The position numbers were made by a program, and so were the translations under genes. Shown in pieces: positions 26,581-36,471 of a stretch of DNA of 64,000 nt. The notes beneath the pieces were generated by a model that was given only the letters and a program-made list of their open reading frames with translations, was not told where the DNA came from and made no database searches. The DNA is from Litoreibacter janthinus (GTDB taxonomy: Bacteria; Pseudomonadota; Alphaproteobacteria; Rhodobacterales; Rhodobacteraceae): contig NZ_FOYO01000001.1 in the NCBI RefSeq assembly GCF_900111945.1, positions 2,115,751-2,179,750 on the forward strand, given 5' to 3'. The first letter of the stretch is position 1. Every line of letters begins with the position of its first letter.

Positions 26581-27327
26581 CTAGCGGACGGCTTCAATCG
26601 GCCCTTCGGCGCTGCCCGAGATGAATTGCGCGACATAAGGGTCGCCGGAGTTATCCAGATCGGAGACCGGACCCGTCCACTGAATCACCCCGTCATGCAG
26701 CATCGCAACCTTGTCGGCGATGGCGCGGACCGAGGACATATCGTGGGTAATGGTCATGGCGGTCGCCCCCATCTCCACCACGATTTCGCGGATCAGATCA
26801 TTGATCACGCCAGCCATGATCGGGTCTAGCCCTGTGGTCGGCTCGTCGAAGAAGATGATTTCCGGCTCGGCGGCGATAGCACGGGCGAGGCCCACGCGTT
26901 TCTGCATCCCGCCTGACAGCTCGGCAGGGTAGCGATCGGCCACTTCTTCTTTAAGTCCCACGCGGCGCAGCTTCTCGACGGCGATGGCGCGGGCTTCTTC
27001 GGCAGGGCGTTTGAGCGAGCCGCGCATCAGGCGGAAGGCCACGTTCTGCCAAACGGGGAGGCTGTCGAACAAGGCGCCTCCTTGGAACAGCATCCCGAAC
27101 CGGGCGAGGAAGGCGTCGTGGTCGCCTTTGGTCGAATCTTTGCCGTCGACCAGAATGGTGCCGCTATCAGGCGTCACCAGCCCCAACACTGACTTCAGCG
27201 CCACGGATTTACCGGTGCCTGAACCGCCAATGATCACCATGCTCTCCCCTTTAGGGATATGCAGGTTCACCCCGCGCAACACGCGGTTGGAGCCAAAAGC
27301 TTTATGGACGTTTTCAAACCGGATCAT
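26581..27327 (-). CDS. MlaF-type ABC transporter ATPase
   Basis: 248 aa. Walker A GGSGTGKS (about 35-42), signature LSGGMQKRVGLARA (about 138-151) and Walker B IIFFDEPTTGLDP. The LSGGMQKRV signature and IIVEMGATAMTITHDM section are typical of the Mla/Ttg2A group that powers MCE-linked phospholipid transport. The start overlaps the MlaE stop (ATGA). No MCE (MlaD) gene follows; about 160 bp separate it from the next gene. Confidence 0.88.
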   Translation of the reverse strand: MIRFENVHKAFGSNRVLRGVNLHIPKGESMVIIGGSGTGKSVALKSVLGLVTPDSGTILVDGKDSTKGDHDAFLARFGMLFQGGALFDSLPVWQNVAFRLMRGSLKRPAEEARAIAVEKLRRVGLKEEVADRYPAELSGGMQKRVGLARAIAAEPEIIFFDEPTTGLDPIMAGVINDLIREIVVEMGATAMTITHDMSSVRAIADKVAMLHDGVIQWTGPVSDLDNSGDPYVAQFISGSAEGPIEAVR

Positions 27328-28109
27328 GACGTGAAGAAGATCCCTGTCAGAATGAAGTTGGCGGCAAGGATCAAAACGGCTGCGGCCTCAACCGACCCTT
27401 TGGTGGCCTTGCCCACGCCCATAGCGCCGCGACCGGAGTTCATGCCGTAATAGCAGCCCATCAAGGTCGCGATCCCGCCATTGACGGCCCCCTTGGCCAA
27501 CGAGGACATGACATCCGACGCCTCAAGGAAATCAGCGGTGTTTTGCAGGTAAGTGGCGGAGTTGAAGTCCAGCGTGCCCACCGCGACCGCCCAACCGCCC
27601 ATAATGCCGATGATGTTGCCGACGGCGACGAGCAGCGGCACCACGATGATCCCTGCCAGCACACGTGGAACGGTCAGATACTTCATTGGATGGGTGGAGA
27701 GCGTCACAAGCGCGTCGAGCTGCTCCGTCACTTTCATCGTTGCAATCTCAGCGGCGATGGAAGAGGTCACGCGCGCGGCAATCATTAGGCCGACCATGAC
27801 GGGGCCAAGCTCGCGCACGATGCCGATGGCGACGATCTGGGGCACTACGGCTTCCGCGTTAAAGCGTGCGCCACCTGCGTAGATTTGCAACGCCAACGCG
27901 CCACCAGTGAACAGCGTGGTCAGGCCGATGACGGGCAGGGAGAAGTACCCTACATTCAACAGCGCCGCGCCGAACTCTTTGTAGTAGAAGGGCGGGCGGA
28001 CCATATGGGCGAAGGTTTGACCGGTGAAGATCGCCAGACGCCCAAGGGCCGCCAGCGCCGACAATGTCAGCGCACCAAGAATGGCCAATGGGGTGAGGAT
28101 ACGGCTCAC
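27324..28109 (-). CDS. MlaE-type ABC transporter permease
   Basis: 261 aa with about six membrane segments. It carries the MlaE family pattern YVGLxGG-like GGALALQIY, then [34 protein letters not shown] and [18 protein letters not shown] start overlaps the alr stop as GTGA, and its own stop overlaps the ATPase start. It would pair with the ATPase as a phospholipid transporter of the inner membrane. The substrate-binding MCE subunit must be supplied from elsewhere if the system follows the standard model. Confidence 0.9.
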   Translation of the reverse strand: MSRILTPLAILGALTLSALAALGRLAIFTGQTFAHMVRPPFYYKEFGAALLNVGYFSLPVIGLTTLFTGGALALQIYAGGARFNAEAVVPQIVAIGIVRELGPVMVGLMIAARVTSSIAAEIATMKVTEQLDALVTLSTHPMKYLTVPRVLAGIIVVPLLVAVGNIIGIMGGWAVAVGTLDFNSATYLQNTADFLEASDVMSSLAKGAVNGGIATLMGCYYGMNSGRGAMGVGKATKGSVEAAAVLILAANFILTGIFFTS

Positions 28110-29143
28110 GAATAGGCCCGCTTGTAGCGATGCCCGAGAGACGTGAGGATTTCGTAGCCGATTGTACCGGCCGCATCGGCCAATTGGTCCACAGTCTGCT
28201 GCGGGCCAAGGATCGTCAGATGGTCGGGCATGTCTTCAATATGTGTGACATCAACCGTCAGCAAATCCATCGACACCCGACCGGCCAGCGGGCAGGGAAT
28301 GTCGCCTGCAAACAGGGTCGCTTTGCCCGACAAGGCGCGGATCAGGCCATCCGCATACCCTGCAGAAACGGTCGCGATGATGCGCGGCGTCTCGGCGATA
28401 AACGCGTGGGCATAGCCCACTGGCTCACCCGGTTTAACGCTGCGCGTTTGCACCACCGGCAGATCAAGCCGCGCCACCGGGGACGCCCCCGCAAAGGGCA
28501 AGCCGCCATACAGGCCAATGCCGGGGCGCGTTAAATCGAAATGGTACTCCGGTCCCAACAAGGTGCCGCCGGTGGCTGACAAAGAGCGCGGCGCAAGAAT
28601 GCCTGCGGTCATGTCCAAAAATGCCCGGAGCTGGGCCTTGTTGCCCGCATGATCCGGCTCGTCGGCGCAGGCCAGATGCGACATCACCAATGTGGCGTCG
28701 CGGCTCATCTCTGGGGACCAGTCATAGGTTTCAATGCCCAACCGGTTCATGCCCGTATCGATTTGCAGTCCGAACGGATGATTGGGAAGGCGAACTTTGT
28801 GACGGGCGACCTGCTCGGGCGAATTCAGCATCGGGATGGCGCCAAGATCGGCCAGCGCCTGGGTGTCGCCCTCCATATGGCCGGAGAAGACGTTGATAAC
28901 GGGATCAGGTCCAAGCACCGCGCGCAGGGCTGCGACCTCTTCGACCACGGCAACAAAGAACGTGCGCACGCCAGCGCCAGCCAAAGCCTTCGCCACGCGG
29001 CCTGCACCAAGCCCGTACCCGTCGGCTTTGACCACGGCGCCCGTTTCGGTCGCAGTTTGGCGATCCAAGGCGCGCCAGTTTTCAACCAACGCGTTCAGGT
29101 CAATCTGTAGAGTTCCGGTTCCCATAAGTTCTGGGTGAGACAT
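28106..29143 (-). CDS. alr: Alanine racemase
   Basis: 345 aa. The PLP lysine is Lys39 in [11 protein letters not shown]; the second catalytic residue is the Tyr in GYAHAFIAE (about 243). The RIDTGM-like pattern appears as IDTGMNRLG. It interconverts L- and D-alanine for peptidoglycan. Its stop overlaps the MlaE start, and the RND pump ends 39 bp upstream, so a long envelope operon is possible. dnaB, which neighbours alr in several proteobacteria, lies 9 kb away on the same strand. Confidence 0.95.
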   Translation of the reverse strand: MSHPELMGTGTLQIDLNALVENWRALDRQTATETGAVVKADGYGLGAGRVAKALAGAGVRTFFVAVVEEVAALRAVLGPDPVINVFSGHMEGDTQALADLGAIPMLNSPEQVARHKVRLPNHPFGLQIDTGMNRLGIETYDWSPEMSRDATLVMSHLACADEPDHAGNKAQLRAFLDMTAGILAPRSLSATGGTLLGPEYHFDLTRPGIGLYGGLPFAGASPVARLDLPVVQTRSVKPGEPVGYAHAFIAETPRIIATVSAGYADGLIRALSGKATLFAGDIPCPLAGRVSMDLLTVDVTHIEDMPDHLTILGPQQTVDQLADAAGTIGYEILTSLGHRYKRAYS

Positions 29144-29182
29144 GGCGGCGGAGAGGTCAAGGGCTTTTGAAGCCCCTGAGCT

Positions 29183-32100
29183 CTATTCCGCCGCGCGCAG
29201 CCGTGGCGGTTTTGGCCCCTTGTCGGGGTCGTCGCCTTTGGCTTCTGCCTGCTCCGCCTCTGGTACGGTTGCGTCTGCCTCGGTTGCCGATTTTGCCAGC
29301 TTGGCTTTGGCGGCTTTTACGGTTTGGCGGGTGTCTGTGAAAACATCGACAGCCTCGGGCTCGGTTGGGTCTGACCAAAGTATCAACGGATCACGTACTT
29401 TGCGTGCGTTGCGGTTCAGCGCCAGATCACGCGCGGTTTGCGAGCCCCGCCCGCCAAGTGCGCGCAACTGCCGGACCGACGCATAGGCCCCGATAGAAAT
29501 CCACACCCGCAGCGCCAGCATGGCAGGGGTCAACACCAGCGTCAGCACCGTTGCCACGCCAAGGCCGAACACAACCGCAGTTGCGAGCTGCTTCCACCAC
29601 AGGGCGGTGGGACTGTCGACGGAGTAGCCGCCGCCGATGAAATCAAGCGACAGCCCGAACATCATAGGTGCCAAGCCTGCCATAGTTGTGATCGTTGTCA
29701 GCAGAACAGGGCGGATGCGGGCCTCGGCGGTGCGGGTGATCGCCTCCAGCCGCGGCATGTAGCGCGAGTATTCCTGATAGGTGTCGATCAGCACGATGTT
29801 GTTGTTCACCACGATCCCCGCAAGGGCGACCACCCCCGTGCCGGTCATGATGATGGAAAACGCCTGATCCATGACCAGCATCCCGATCAGCACGCCGGTG
29901 GTCGACAGCACCACGGCCAGCAGCACCAGCACCGAGTTGTAGAACGAGTTGAACTGCGCCAGCAGGATGATGAACATCAACCCAAGCGCCGCAAGAAACG
30001 CATTGCCAAGGAAGGCTTGGCTTTCGGCCTCCTCCTCGGTGTCGCCAGCCCATTCAAAGGTGACGGAGGCGGGGAGGGGCTTCTCTGTCTCAAGCCAGTC
30101 GGTGATGAATGCGATCCGTTCGTTGGCGTTGATGATCTCGCCATCTGCATTTTCCAGCCCGGGCGTCACATCGGCCTTCACGTCGAAGAAGCGTTGCTGA
30201 TCGATGCGGTCGATCTGACTTAATTTAGCCACCGGCTTGCGGGTGATAAAGTTTGACAGCGGGATCAACCCATCCGGCGTGCGCACCTTGAGATTGTCCA
30301 ACGTGGACAGCACGCGGCTTTCCTCTGGCAGACGAACGCGGATTTCGATTTCCTCGTCCGAGCTGTCAACGCGCATGGTATCGAGCAACAACCCGCGTGT
30401 GACCAGCTGCACCATGGCACCGACCGTTGCGACATCGGCCTTGTAACGGCCCGCGGCCTCCACATCGACGTCGATCTGCCAGTCGATGCCGGGCAGGGGC
30501 AGCGTGTCCTCGATTGTGATGAGGCCCTCGATGGTCTCGAACTTGGCGCGGGCGATACGCGTCGCCTCTTTCAGGTCTTCCCAATTGTCGCCCTTGAGGC
30601 GCAGGTTCACCGGCTTGCCGCCTGCGGGGCCACGGTCTTGGCTCAGGATTTCTGTATAGATACCTGGGATCGTATCCATCTTGGCTTGCATCTCTTCAAG
30701 GATAACCTTGTCATCACGGCGGTTGCCCCATTCCGCCAGCTCCACCTGAATTTGGCCGACCGTATCCAGCGGGCCGGTTGCACCACCTGTGTTGGTATCC
30801 AAGCCGCCTTGGCCCGCGAAGGCAAAAATCGAGTCGATGCCGTCAACCGTGGCGATCTGTTCCTCGACCTGCCGCACTAGCTCGTCTTTTTCCTGAAGGC
30901 TCAGGTTGCCGCGTGCACGCACGTAGATGATCGCTTGTTCAGTTTCGGATTCGACGAAGAACTCGACCCCGTTATTGTTGGCCGAAAATGTCATGAAGGT
31001 CACGGCCACAAAGAAGCCGACAGCGCCGATTGCCACGAGCGGCATAATCGGGTTACCCGCGATAAACTTGATGAAGTGACCAAACGGCGTCCGGCGGTAG
31101 CCTGCGTTGATGCGCCGTTCGCGACGGGGGCGGGACACCGCGCCCATCGCGGCGGAGGCGAACATGGCCATAAACGTGAACAACACGCCCCCGAAGACCA
31201 TGACAAGGGCGCCGCCTTGGCCGCGCGGGATGGGCAGCAGGTAGCTGGGGTTCAGCACCTGCATTGCGGCAACGAACAAGCCCAGCATCGCAACAGCCGC
31301 CAGCACCAACCGGATGATAATGTTAAAGCCGCGTAAGAAGTTGGACGCGCGGTTGATCAGGCGCGATATACGCCCCGACACGCCCCCCATGACGGGCAGG
31401 TAGATCAGAGCCACGATCAATGAAGCGGACAGCACGAAGATCAACGTGACCGGGAGCATTCCCATGAATTCGCCAGGCACACCTGGCCAGAACAGCATCG
31501 GCAGGAAGGCACACAGGGTTGTCGCGGTGGAAGACACGATGGGCCAGAACATCCGCTTGGCCGCGGTGGTGAAGGCATCCATCGGGCCCTTGCCCGAGTC
31601 GATTTCCTTATCAGCATATTCCACCACAACGATGGCGCCATCGACGAGCATCCCCACAGCCAGAATGAGCCCGAACATCACGATATTGGAGATCGAAATA
31701 CCCATGACCCCCAGAAGAATGAAACAGAGTAGGAAGGACGTCGGAATGGCGAAGCCCACCAGCAGGGCGGAGCGCGTGCCAAGGGACGCCAGCACGACGA
31801 TCATCACCAAGGCAATGGCGGTCAAAACCGACCCTTCGAGCTGCTGGACCATGTTGCCAACGGTCTTGGACTGGTCAAGCGTCACGTCAACACGGATCGC
31901 TTCTCGCAGTTCCTGCGGCCAGTCTTCCTGCGCATCGGCGACGGTGTCACGCACCAGCTGCGCAGTGTCGATGATGTTGAAACCTTTGCGCTTCACCACT
32001 TGTAACGCCACAGTGTCGTTGCCGTTGAACCGGGCGGTGCCGGTGCGGTCTTCGAAGGTCAGGCGAATGTCGGCCAGCTCGCCAAGGGTGACCACGCGGT

Positions 32101-32845
32101 CGCCATTCACCTTGATTGGCAACTCGTAGACGTCCAGCGGTTCGTCGAACGACGCGGGGATTTTTACCGAGAACGCGCCTTGAGCGGTTTCGACTTCGCC
32201 AGCTGCGATCAGCAGGTTGTTGTTGTTGACGACATTGATCAGCTCCCCAGCGGAGACGTTATACGCCTCCAGCGCCAGCGGATCGATGATGACCTCCAGC
32301 ATTTCGTCACGGTGGCCCGCAAGGCCCGCCTCCAAGATCGGGGGCATTGCCTCAATCGTGTCCTGCAAGTCCTTGGCGACGCGCAGCAGTGTGCGCTCTG
32401 GCAGGTCGCCGGACAGCGACACGATGATGATCGGAAACTCGGAGAAGTTGATCTCGACAAGGTTGTATTGCTCAGCGCCTTCAGGGAATTCGGCCTGAGC
32501 CTGTCCCATTTTGTCGCGCACATCGGCGAGGATCTTGGTTTTGTCCCAGCCGAATTCGAACTCCATGGCCACGCCCGCATAGTTCTCGGCGGCGGTGCCG
32601 GACAGGGTTTTTAGCCCGTCGAGGTCCTGAAGCTTGGCTTCCATGACCTTCACAAGCAGCTTCTCGCTGTCCTCGGCAGAAATACCGGGGAAGGGGACGG
32701 AGACGAACAGGGCCGGAATCTCGATATCCGGCTCACCCTCTTTCGGAAGCCCCTTATAGGCGAATGCCCCGATCACCACTGACATGATGATGAAGGCGAT
32801 GATCATGCGTGCGCGTTCGCCTGCCCAATCGACCAGACTAGTCAT
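29183..32845 (-). CDS. RND efflux transporter, AcrB/HAE1-like, with extra central helices and charged tail
   Basis: 1220 aa, about 180 longer than AcrB. The N-terminal half has TM1, the porter loops and TM2-6, including GLILAVGMLVDGAIVVVE near residue 400, where only one of the two usual aspartates of TM4 remains (VDG for VDD). Between the halves, about residues 505-570 add two further hydrophobic stretches, and a soluble, Lys/Glu/Ala-rich tail of about 110 residues follows the last helix. Proton-driven export of drugs, metals or lipids is expected; the substrate is unknown. It is coupled to its adaptor gene by an ATGA overlap. Confidence 0.9.
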   Translation of the reverse strand: MTSLVDWAGERARMIIAFIIMSVVIGAFAYKGLPKEGEPDIEIPALFVSVPFPGISAEDSEKLLVKVMEAKLQDLDGLKTLSGTAAENYAGVAMEFEFGWDKTKILADVRDKMGQAQAEFPEGAEQYNLVEINFSEFPIIIVSLSGDLPERTLLRVAKDLQDTIEAMPPILEAGLAGHRDEMLEVIIDPLALEAYNVSAGELINVVNNNNLLIAAGEVETAQGAFSVKIPASFDEPLDVYELPIKVNGDRVVTLGELADIRLTFEDRTGTARFNGNDTVALQVVKRKGFNIIDTAQLVRDTVADAQEDWPQELREAIRVDVTLDQSKTVGNMVQQLEGSVLTAIALVMIVVLASLGTRSALLVGFAIPTSFLLCFILLGVMGISISNIVMFGLILAVGMLVDGAIVVVEYADKEIDSGKGPMDAFTTAAKRMFWPIVSSTATTLCAFLPMLFWPGVPGEFMGMLPVTLIFVLSASLIVALIYLPVMGGVSGRISRLINRASNFLRGFNIIIRLVLAAVAMLGLFVAAMQVLNPSYLLPIPRGQGGALVMVFGGVLFTFMAMFASAAMGAVSRPRRERRINAGYRRTPFGHFIKFIAGNPIMPLVAIGAVGFFVAVTFMTFSANNNGVEFFVESETEQAIIYVRARGNLSLQEKDELVRQVEEQIATVDGIDSIFAFAGQGGLDTNTGGATGPLDTVGQIQVELAEWGNRRDDKVILEEMQAKMDTIPGIYTEILSQDRGPAGGKPVNLRLKGDNWEDLKEATRIARAKFETIEGLITIEDTLPLPGIDWQIDVDVEAAGRYKADVATVGAMVQLVTRGLLLDTMRVDSSDEEIEIRVRLPEESRVLSTLDNLKVRTPDGLIPLSNFITRKPVAKLSQIDRIDQQRFFDVKADVTPGLENADGEIINANERIAFITDWLETEKPLPASVTFEWAGDTEEEAESQAFLGNAFLAALGLMFIILLAQFNSFYNSVLVLLAVVLSTTGVLIGMLVMDQAFSIIMTGTGVVALAGIVVNNNIVLIDTYQEYSRYMPRLEAITRTAEARIRPVLLTTITTMAGLAPMMFGLSLDFIGGGYSVDSPTALWWKQLATAVVFGLGVATVLTLVLTPAMLALRVWISIGAYASVRQLRALGGRGSQTARDLALNRNARKVRDPLILWSDPTEPEAVDVFTDTRQTVKAAKAKLAKSATEADATVPEAEQAEAKGDDPDKGPKPPRLRAAE

Positions 32846-34080
32846 GATTTCGGCTCCGAGTAGGTCGTTTTGATAGTGACCCCGTCAGTGACGTATTCCT
32901 GCCCGACGATGATAACGGCAGTTTCCTCTGGCAGACCCGCGACCCACATGCCTTGCGCCGTGTCGCGCAAAATTGAGACTTTAGCAAAGCTGGCCTTGTT
33001 GTCTTCCGTCGCTAGTTGCACGCCAAGTGCACCCTCATCATTCAGGGTGAGGGCAGAGGCAGGCAACAGATGGGCTTTCTGTCCCTCTGCACCGATGATG
33101 ATTTCGGCGGTCTGGCCATCGCGCAGGGCAAGGTCATTATTGTCGACAGTGATCTCGACACGGAACGTGCGGGTTTCGGGGTCGGAGGAGCGCGACATGA
33201 AGGTCACGCGGCCCTCAACGGTTTGGCCCGCCGTTGTACGCCCCCCCGCGCGCGCACCGACCTCAACTTTGGCGACATTGGTCTCTGGAACGAAGGCCAC
33301 GAGTTTGATCGGGTTCAGCTGAATGATCGTGGCACAGAGCCCGCCGGGCTGCATCAGGGCGCCAAGTTCTGCGGTGTCGGTTTCCAGCAGCCCTGCGAAG
33401 GGTGCATTAATCTGAAGTCGGCTAATTTCGTTTCTGGCCGACGCGATTGCCGCCTCTGCCCCCAGAATGCCAGCGCGGGCGCTTTCGACACCGGCACGGG
33501 CTGTTTCAACGGCGGCAAGCGCGGATTGCACCGACGCTTGTGTTCCAGCCACCCGCACATCCGTGGCAAAGCCGTCGGCAGATAGCTGTTTTGCGGCGTT
33601 GTCGTTGATCCGAGCTTCTTTCAGGCGCGCTTCGGCCTCTAGCACACGCCCTTCGGCCTCGGGAAGGCGGGATTTTGCTTCAGGCAGGCGCGCCTCCGCT
33701 TCGGCCAAGGCCGACTGACGCGTTCCCGGCGCGATCTCGCACAGCAACTGCCCGGCTTCGACATAGGAGCCTTTGCGAAGCGGCTCCGAGCTGACAAGGC
33801 CAGATGTTTCGGCGCGCACATCGACTTGGCGGGCTGCTTCGGTGCGACCCCGCAGCAAGACGGCGTTATCGATGGCCTGAGCGGCAGACCGCATGGCAAC
33901 GACAGACACGACGCGCTCCGCCTCGTCACTCTCGGATGAAGCAGGCTGTTCGGCAACGATCTCTTCAACCGGCGCGTCTGCGTCGCCTGATGCAAAGGAC
34001 AAAAGACGATCGCGTTCGAATACGATGAGATAAAGAACGAGGGTCACCACAATTGCAGTGACGATCGAGAAAAAGCGCAT
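32842..34080 (-). CDS. RND adaptor (HlyD/AcrA-type membrane fusion protein)
   Basis: 412 aa from MRFFSIVTAIVV, with GAGGA 9 bp upstream. A TM or signal anchor at residues 4-22 replaces a lipobox. A barrel-sandwich half (VDVRAETSGLVSSEPLRKG) is followed by a coiled hairpin built of repeated EAEARL/LPEA units (about 115-200), then the second half-lipoyl and beta-barrel domains. It bridges the inner membrane pump to an outer-membrane channel; no TolC gene is present here. Divergent from the yfgM-like gene. Confidence 0.9.
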   Translation of the reverse strand: MRFFSIVTAIVVTLVLYLIVFERDRLLSFASGDADAPVEEIVAEQPASSESDEAERVVSVVAMRSAAQAIDNAVLLRGRTEAARQVDVRAETSGLVSSEPLRKGSYVEAGQLLCEIAPGTRQSALAEAEARLPEAKSRLPEAEGRVLEAEARLKEARINDNAAKQLSADGFATDVRVAGTQASVQSALAAVETARAGVESARAGILGAEAAIASARNEISRLQINAPFAGLLETDTAELGALMQPGGLCATIIQLNPIKLVAFVPETNVAKVEVGARAGGRTTAGQTVEGRVTFMSRSSDPETRTFRVEITVDNNDLALRDGQTAEIIIGAEGQKAHLLPASALTLNDEGALGVQLATEDNKASFAKVSILRDTAQGMWVAGLPEETAVIIVGQEYVTDGVTIKTTYSEPKS

Positions 34081-34340
34081 TTCTATAATCCTCAAGCCGT
34101 TTTCGGCCTATGTCCAACGGGCTGTCGATAGCAATACGCTAAACCGACCGGTTCAGATTACATTTTTGTGCCAAGGGCCGCAAGGGCAGGATAATCGCAG
34201 TTTTGCGCATCAGTTGTGCGCTCAGAGGGGCAATGTCGCAAATTTGAATGCGGCCCCTCAAATCTTCAATGCGCCTTTGCCCTTGGCAAGGTTTAACCCT
34301 TCGGGGTATGCCTCGCGCAACAGATAAGCGGAGAACACCT

Positions 34341-34991
34341 GTGAGCCAAACTGACAGCTTCATCGAAGAGGTAACCGAAGAAGTCCGTCGTGACCGCCTG
34401 TTCGCGATGATCAAGAAATGGGGCTGGGTCGCCGTGGCGGCTGTACTGCTGATCGTTGGCAGTGCCGCCTATAACGAATATCGCAAAGCCACGATCAAGT
34501 CTGAAGCGGAAGCATTTGGCGACGCCTTATTGGCAGGCATCGATGCCGATGATGCAGGCGCAACTTTGGCAACAGTGCCGACAGCAAATCCCCAGCAAGC
34601 CGCAATCGCGGGCCACTTGGCGGCCGCTGACGCGCTATCTGGCGACAAATCGGACGCCGGTTTGGCTGGGTTGGACAAGGTCATCGCAACCGACGGGGCC
34701 CCCGAAGTTTATGTCGCGCTTGCCAAGTTTAAGCGCGCTTTGGCTTTGCCGCCGGAAACCCCTGTCGAAGAACGCCGGGCGGCGTTTGAGGCATTGGCAA
34801 CACCCGGCGCTCCGTTTCAGCCTTTGGCGGAAGAACAGCTCGCCTTAATCGCCGCTGAAACGGGCAATACGGACGAGGCGATTACCATCCTCCGCGGGCT
34901 GCTGGAATCGGCAAAGATCACAGCAGGCTTGCAACGTCGCGCCTCAGAGTTGATTGTGGCTTTGGGCGGCGACCTTGCTGAGACGCAGTAG
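34341..34991 (+). CDS. YfgM-like membrane-anchored TPR-type protein
   Basis: 216 aa from a GTG (SQTDSFIEEVTEEVRRDRLF) with GGAG 8 bp upstream; a longer frame is not supported. A single membrane helix (about residues 28-48, WGWVAVAAVLLIVGSAAY) is followed by helical repeats with TPR-like alanine spacing. It is followed by bamB and der, the order seen in E. coli (yfgM-bamB-der), supporting the assignment to the YfgM/tetratricopeptide family that works in periplasmic protein folding. Sequence identity to E. coli YfgM appears low. Confidence 0.82.
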   Translation: MSQTDSFIEEVTEEVRRDRLFAMIKKWGWVAVAAVLLIVGSAAYNEYRKATIKSEAEAFGDALLAGIDADDAGATLATVPTANPQQAAIAGHLAAADALSGDKSDAGLAGLDKVIATDGAPEVYVALAKFKRALALPPETPVEERRAAFEALATPGAPFQPLAEEQLALIAAETGNTDEAITILRGLLESAKITAGLQRRASELIVALGGDLAETQ

Positions 34992-35076
34992 AAGACGGAC
35001 GCAGCGCGAGACGGACCACATGACCACGCGAGGTAACAGCGTGGCAGAGCAGGACGAGAGAGGGTCAACAGGGGCT

Positions 35077-36420
35077 ATGGGCTTGAGATTTTCCAAGACT
35101 AAACTGTCGGGTGTCGCACTATGCGCGCTGCTGGCATTGGGCGCATGCAGCGAAGAAGAGCTGGTTCTGGACGGCGAGCGCTACGAAATCCGCGCACCGC
35201 TGCCTGGAAGCGAAGGCGCAACCGGAGTTGCAGGCGGCAGCGTGAACCTGACGCGAGAGTTCCGTGCACCCGCGACAGTCAACCACGCCTCATGGACACA
35301 TCGCGGCGGGAGCACCACGCACATTGTCGCCCATCCCGCGCTGAACACAAACCTGACCCCGATCTGGACCGCCAATATCGGCAAGGGCAACAGCCGCAAA
35401 TCGCGTATCACCTCTGATCCGGTTGTCGCGGGCGGCCGCATTTTCACATTGGACAGCGCGTCCAACGTGGTCGCGACAGGTTCAGATGGCGCGTCGCTGT
35501 GGAGCCGCGCGCTGGTTCCGGCCACCGACAAAGATGGCGACGCCACCGGGGGCGGGTTGGCCTTCGCGGATGGCACTGTTTTCGTTACCACGGGCTTTGG
35601 TGAATTGTTCGCGCTGGAGGCAACCTCCGGCGCGGTGAAATGGCGCCAGAAGCTTGATGCGCCGCTCACCTCTGCCCCAACGATTGATGGCGGGCTGGTC
35701 TATGTTGTGAGCCGAGACAGCCAGGCTTGGGCGCTGGACACTGCGCAAGGCCGGATCAAATGGCAACTGCCGGGCACACCGTCGACTGCTGTGATCAATG
35801 GCGGCGCAGGCCCCGCGATCGCGCCGCGCGTCGTGGTTTTCCCTTTCGGGTCGGGTGAATTAGTCGGCGCACTGAAGAAATCAGGCATCCGTGTCTGGGG
35901 GTCTTCGGTCGCTGGGCAACGCAAAGGCGTGTCCTACGCCAGCATTTCTGATGTGACAGGCGACCCGGTGATCGTGGACGGTGTGATCTATGCCGCGAAC
36001 CAAGCCGGGCGATTGGTCGCGATGAAAGCCTCCTCTGGCGAGCGGATCTGGACCGCGCGCGAAGGGTCCTATTCGCCAGTCTGGCCGTCAGGTGACAGTG
36101 TCTTCCTTGTGTCTGATCGCAACGAGTTGCTGCGTTTGGACCGTGAAACCGGAGAGCGCATCTGGGGCGTCGAGCTGCCCTATTACACAGCGCGTAAACT
36201 GCGCAAACGTGACGAGATTTACGCGCATTTCGGGCCAATCTTGGCAGGCGGCCGTCTTGTTGTCGCCTCAAGCGACGGACAGATCCGCAGCTACGATCCC
36301 GCATCCGGCGCGCTTGTCGGTACGACTGCGCTGAAGGGCGGGGCAGCGTCTGCACCAGTGATCGTCAACAGCACACTTTATGTCATGACGGGCAAGGGAC
36401 AACTCGCCGCTTTCCGTTGA
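35077..36420 (+). CDS. bamB: Outer membrane assembly lipoprotein BamB-like PQQ-repeat protein
   Basis: 447 aa. The start at MGLRFSKTKLSG gives a signal peptide with lipobox LGAC (lipidated Cys24); earlier in-frame starts (35020, 35041) would give an overlong leader. Repeated beta-propeller blades of about 40 residues with AxxxGxxxW motifs (ALEATSGAVKWRQKL, ALDTAQGRIKWQLPG, ALDRETGERIWGVE-like) give an eight-bladed PQQ-type propeller. BamB supports BamA in outer-membrane beta-barrel assembly. Flanked by yfgM-like and der genes. Confidence 0.9.
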   Translation: MGLRFSKTKLSGVALCALLALGACSEEELVLDGERYEIRAPLPGSEGATGVAGGSVNLTREFRAPATVNHASWTHRGGSTTHIVAHPALNTNLTPIWTANIGKGNSRKSRITSDPVVAGGRIFTLDSASNVVATGSDGASLWSRALVPATDKDGDATGGGLAFADGTVFVTTGFGELFALEATSGAVKWRQKLDAPLTSAPTIDGGLVYVVSRDSQAWALDTAQGRIKWQLPGTPSTAVINGGAGPAIAPRVVVFPFGSGELVGALKKSGIRVWGSSVAGQRKGVSYASISDVTGDPVIVDGVIYAANQAGRLVAMKASSGERIWTAREGSYSPVWPSGDSVFLVSDRNELLRLDRETGERIWGVELPYYTARKLRKRDEIYAHFGPILAGGRLVVASSDGQIRSYDPASGALVGTTALKGGAASAPVIVNSTLYVMTGKGQLAAFR

Positions 36421-36471
36421 GCGCGTTTGCCTGTATGACCCGCGTCTGACCGTCCTTCGGAGCCAAAAGTC

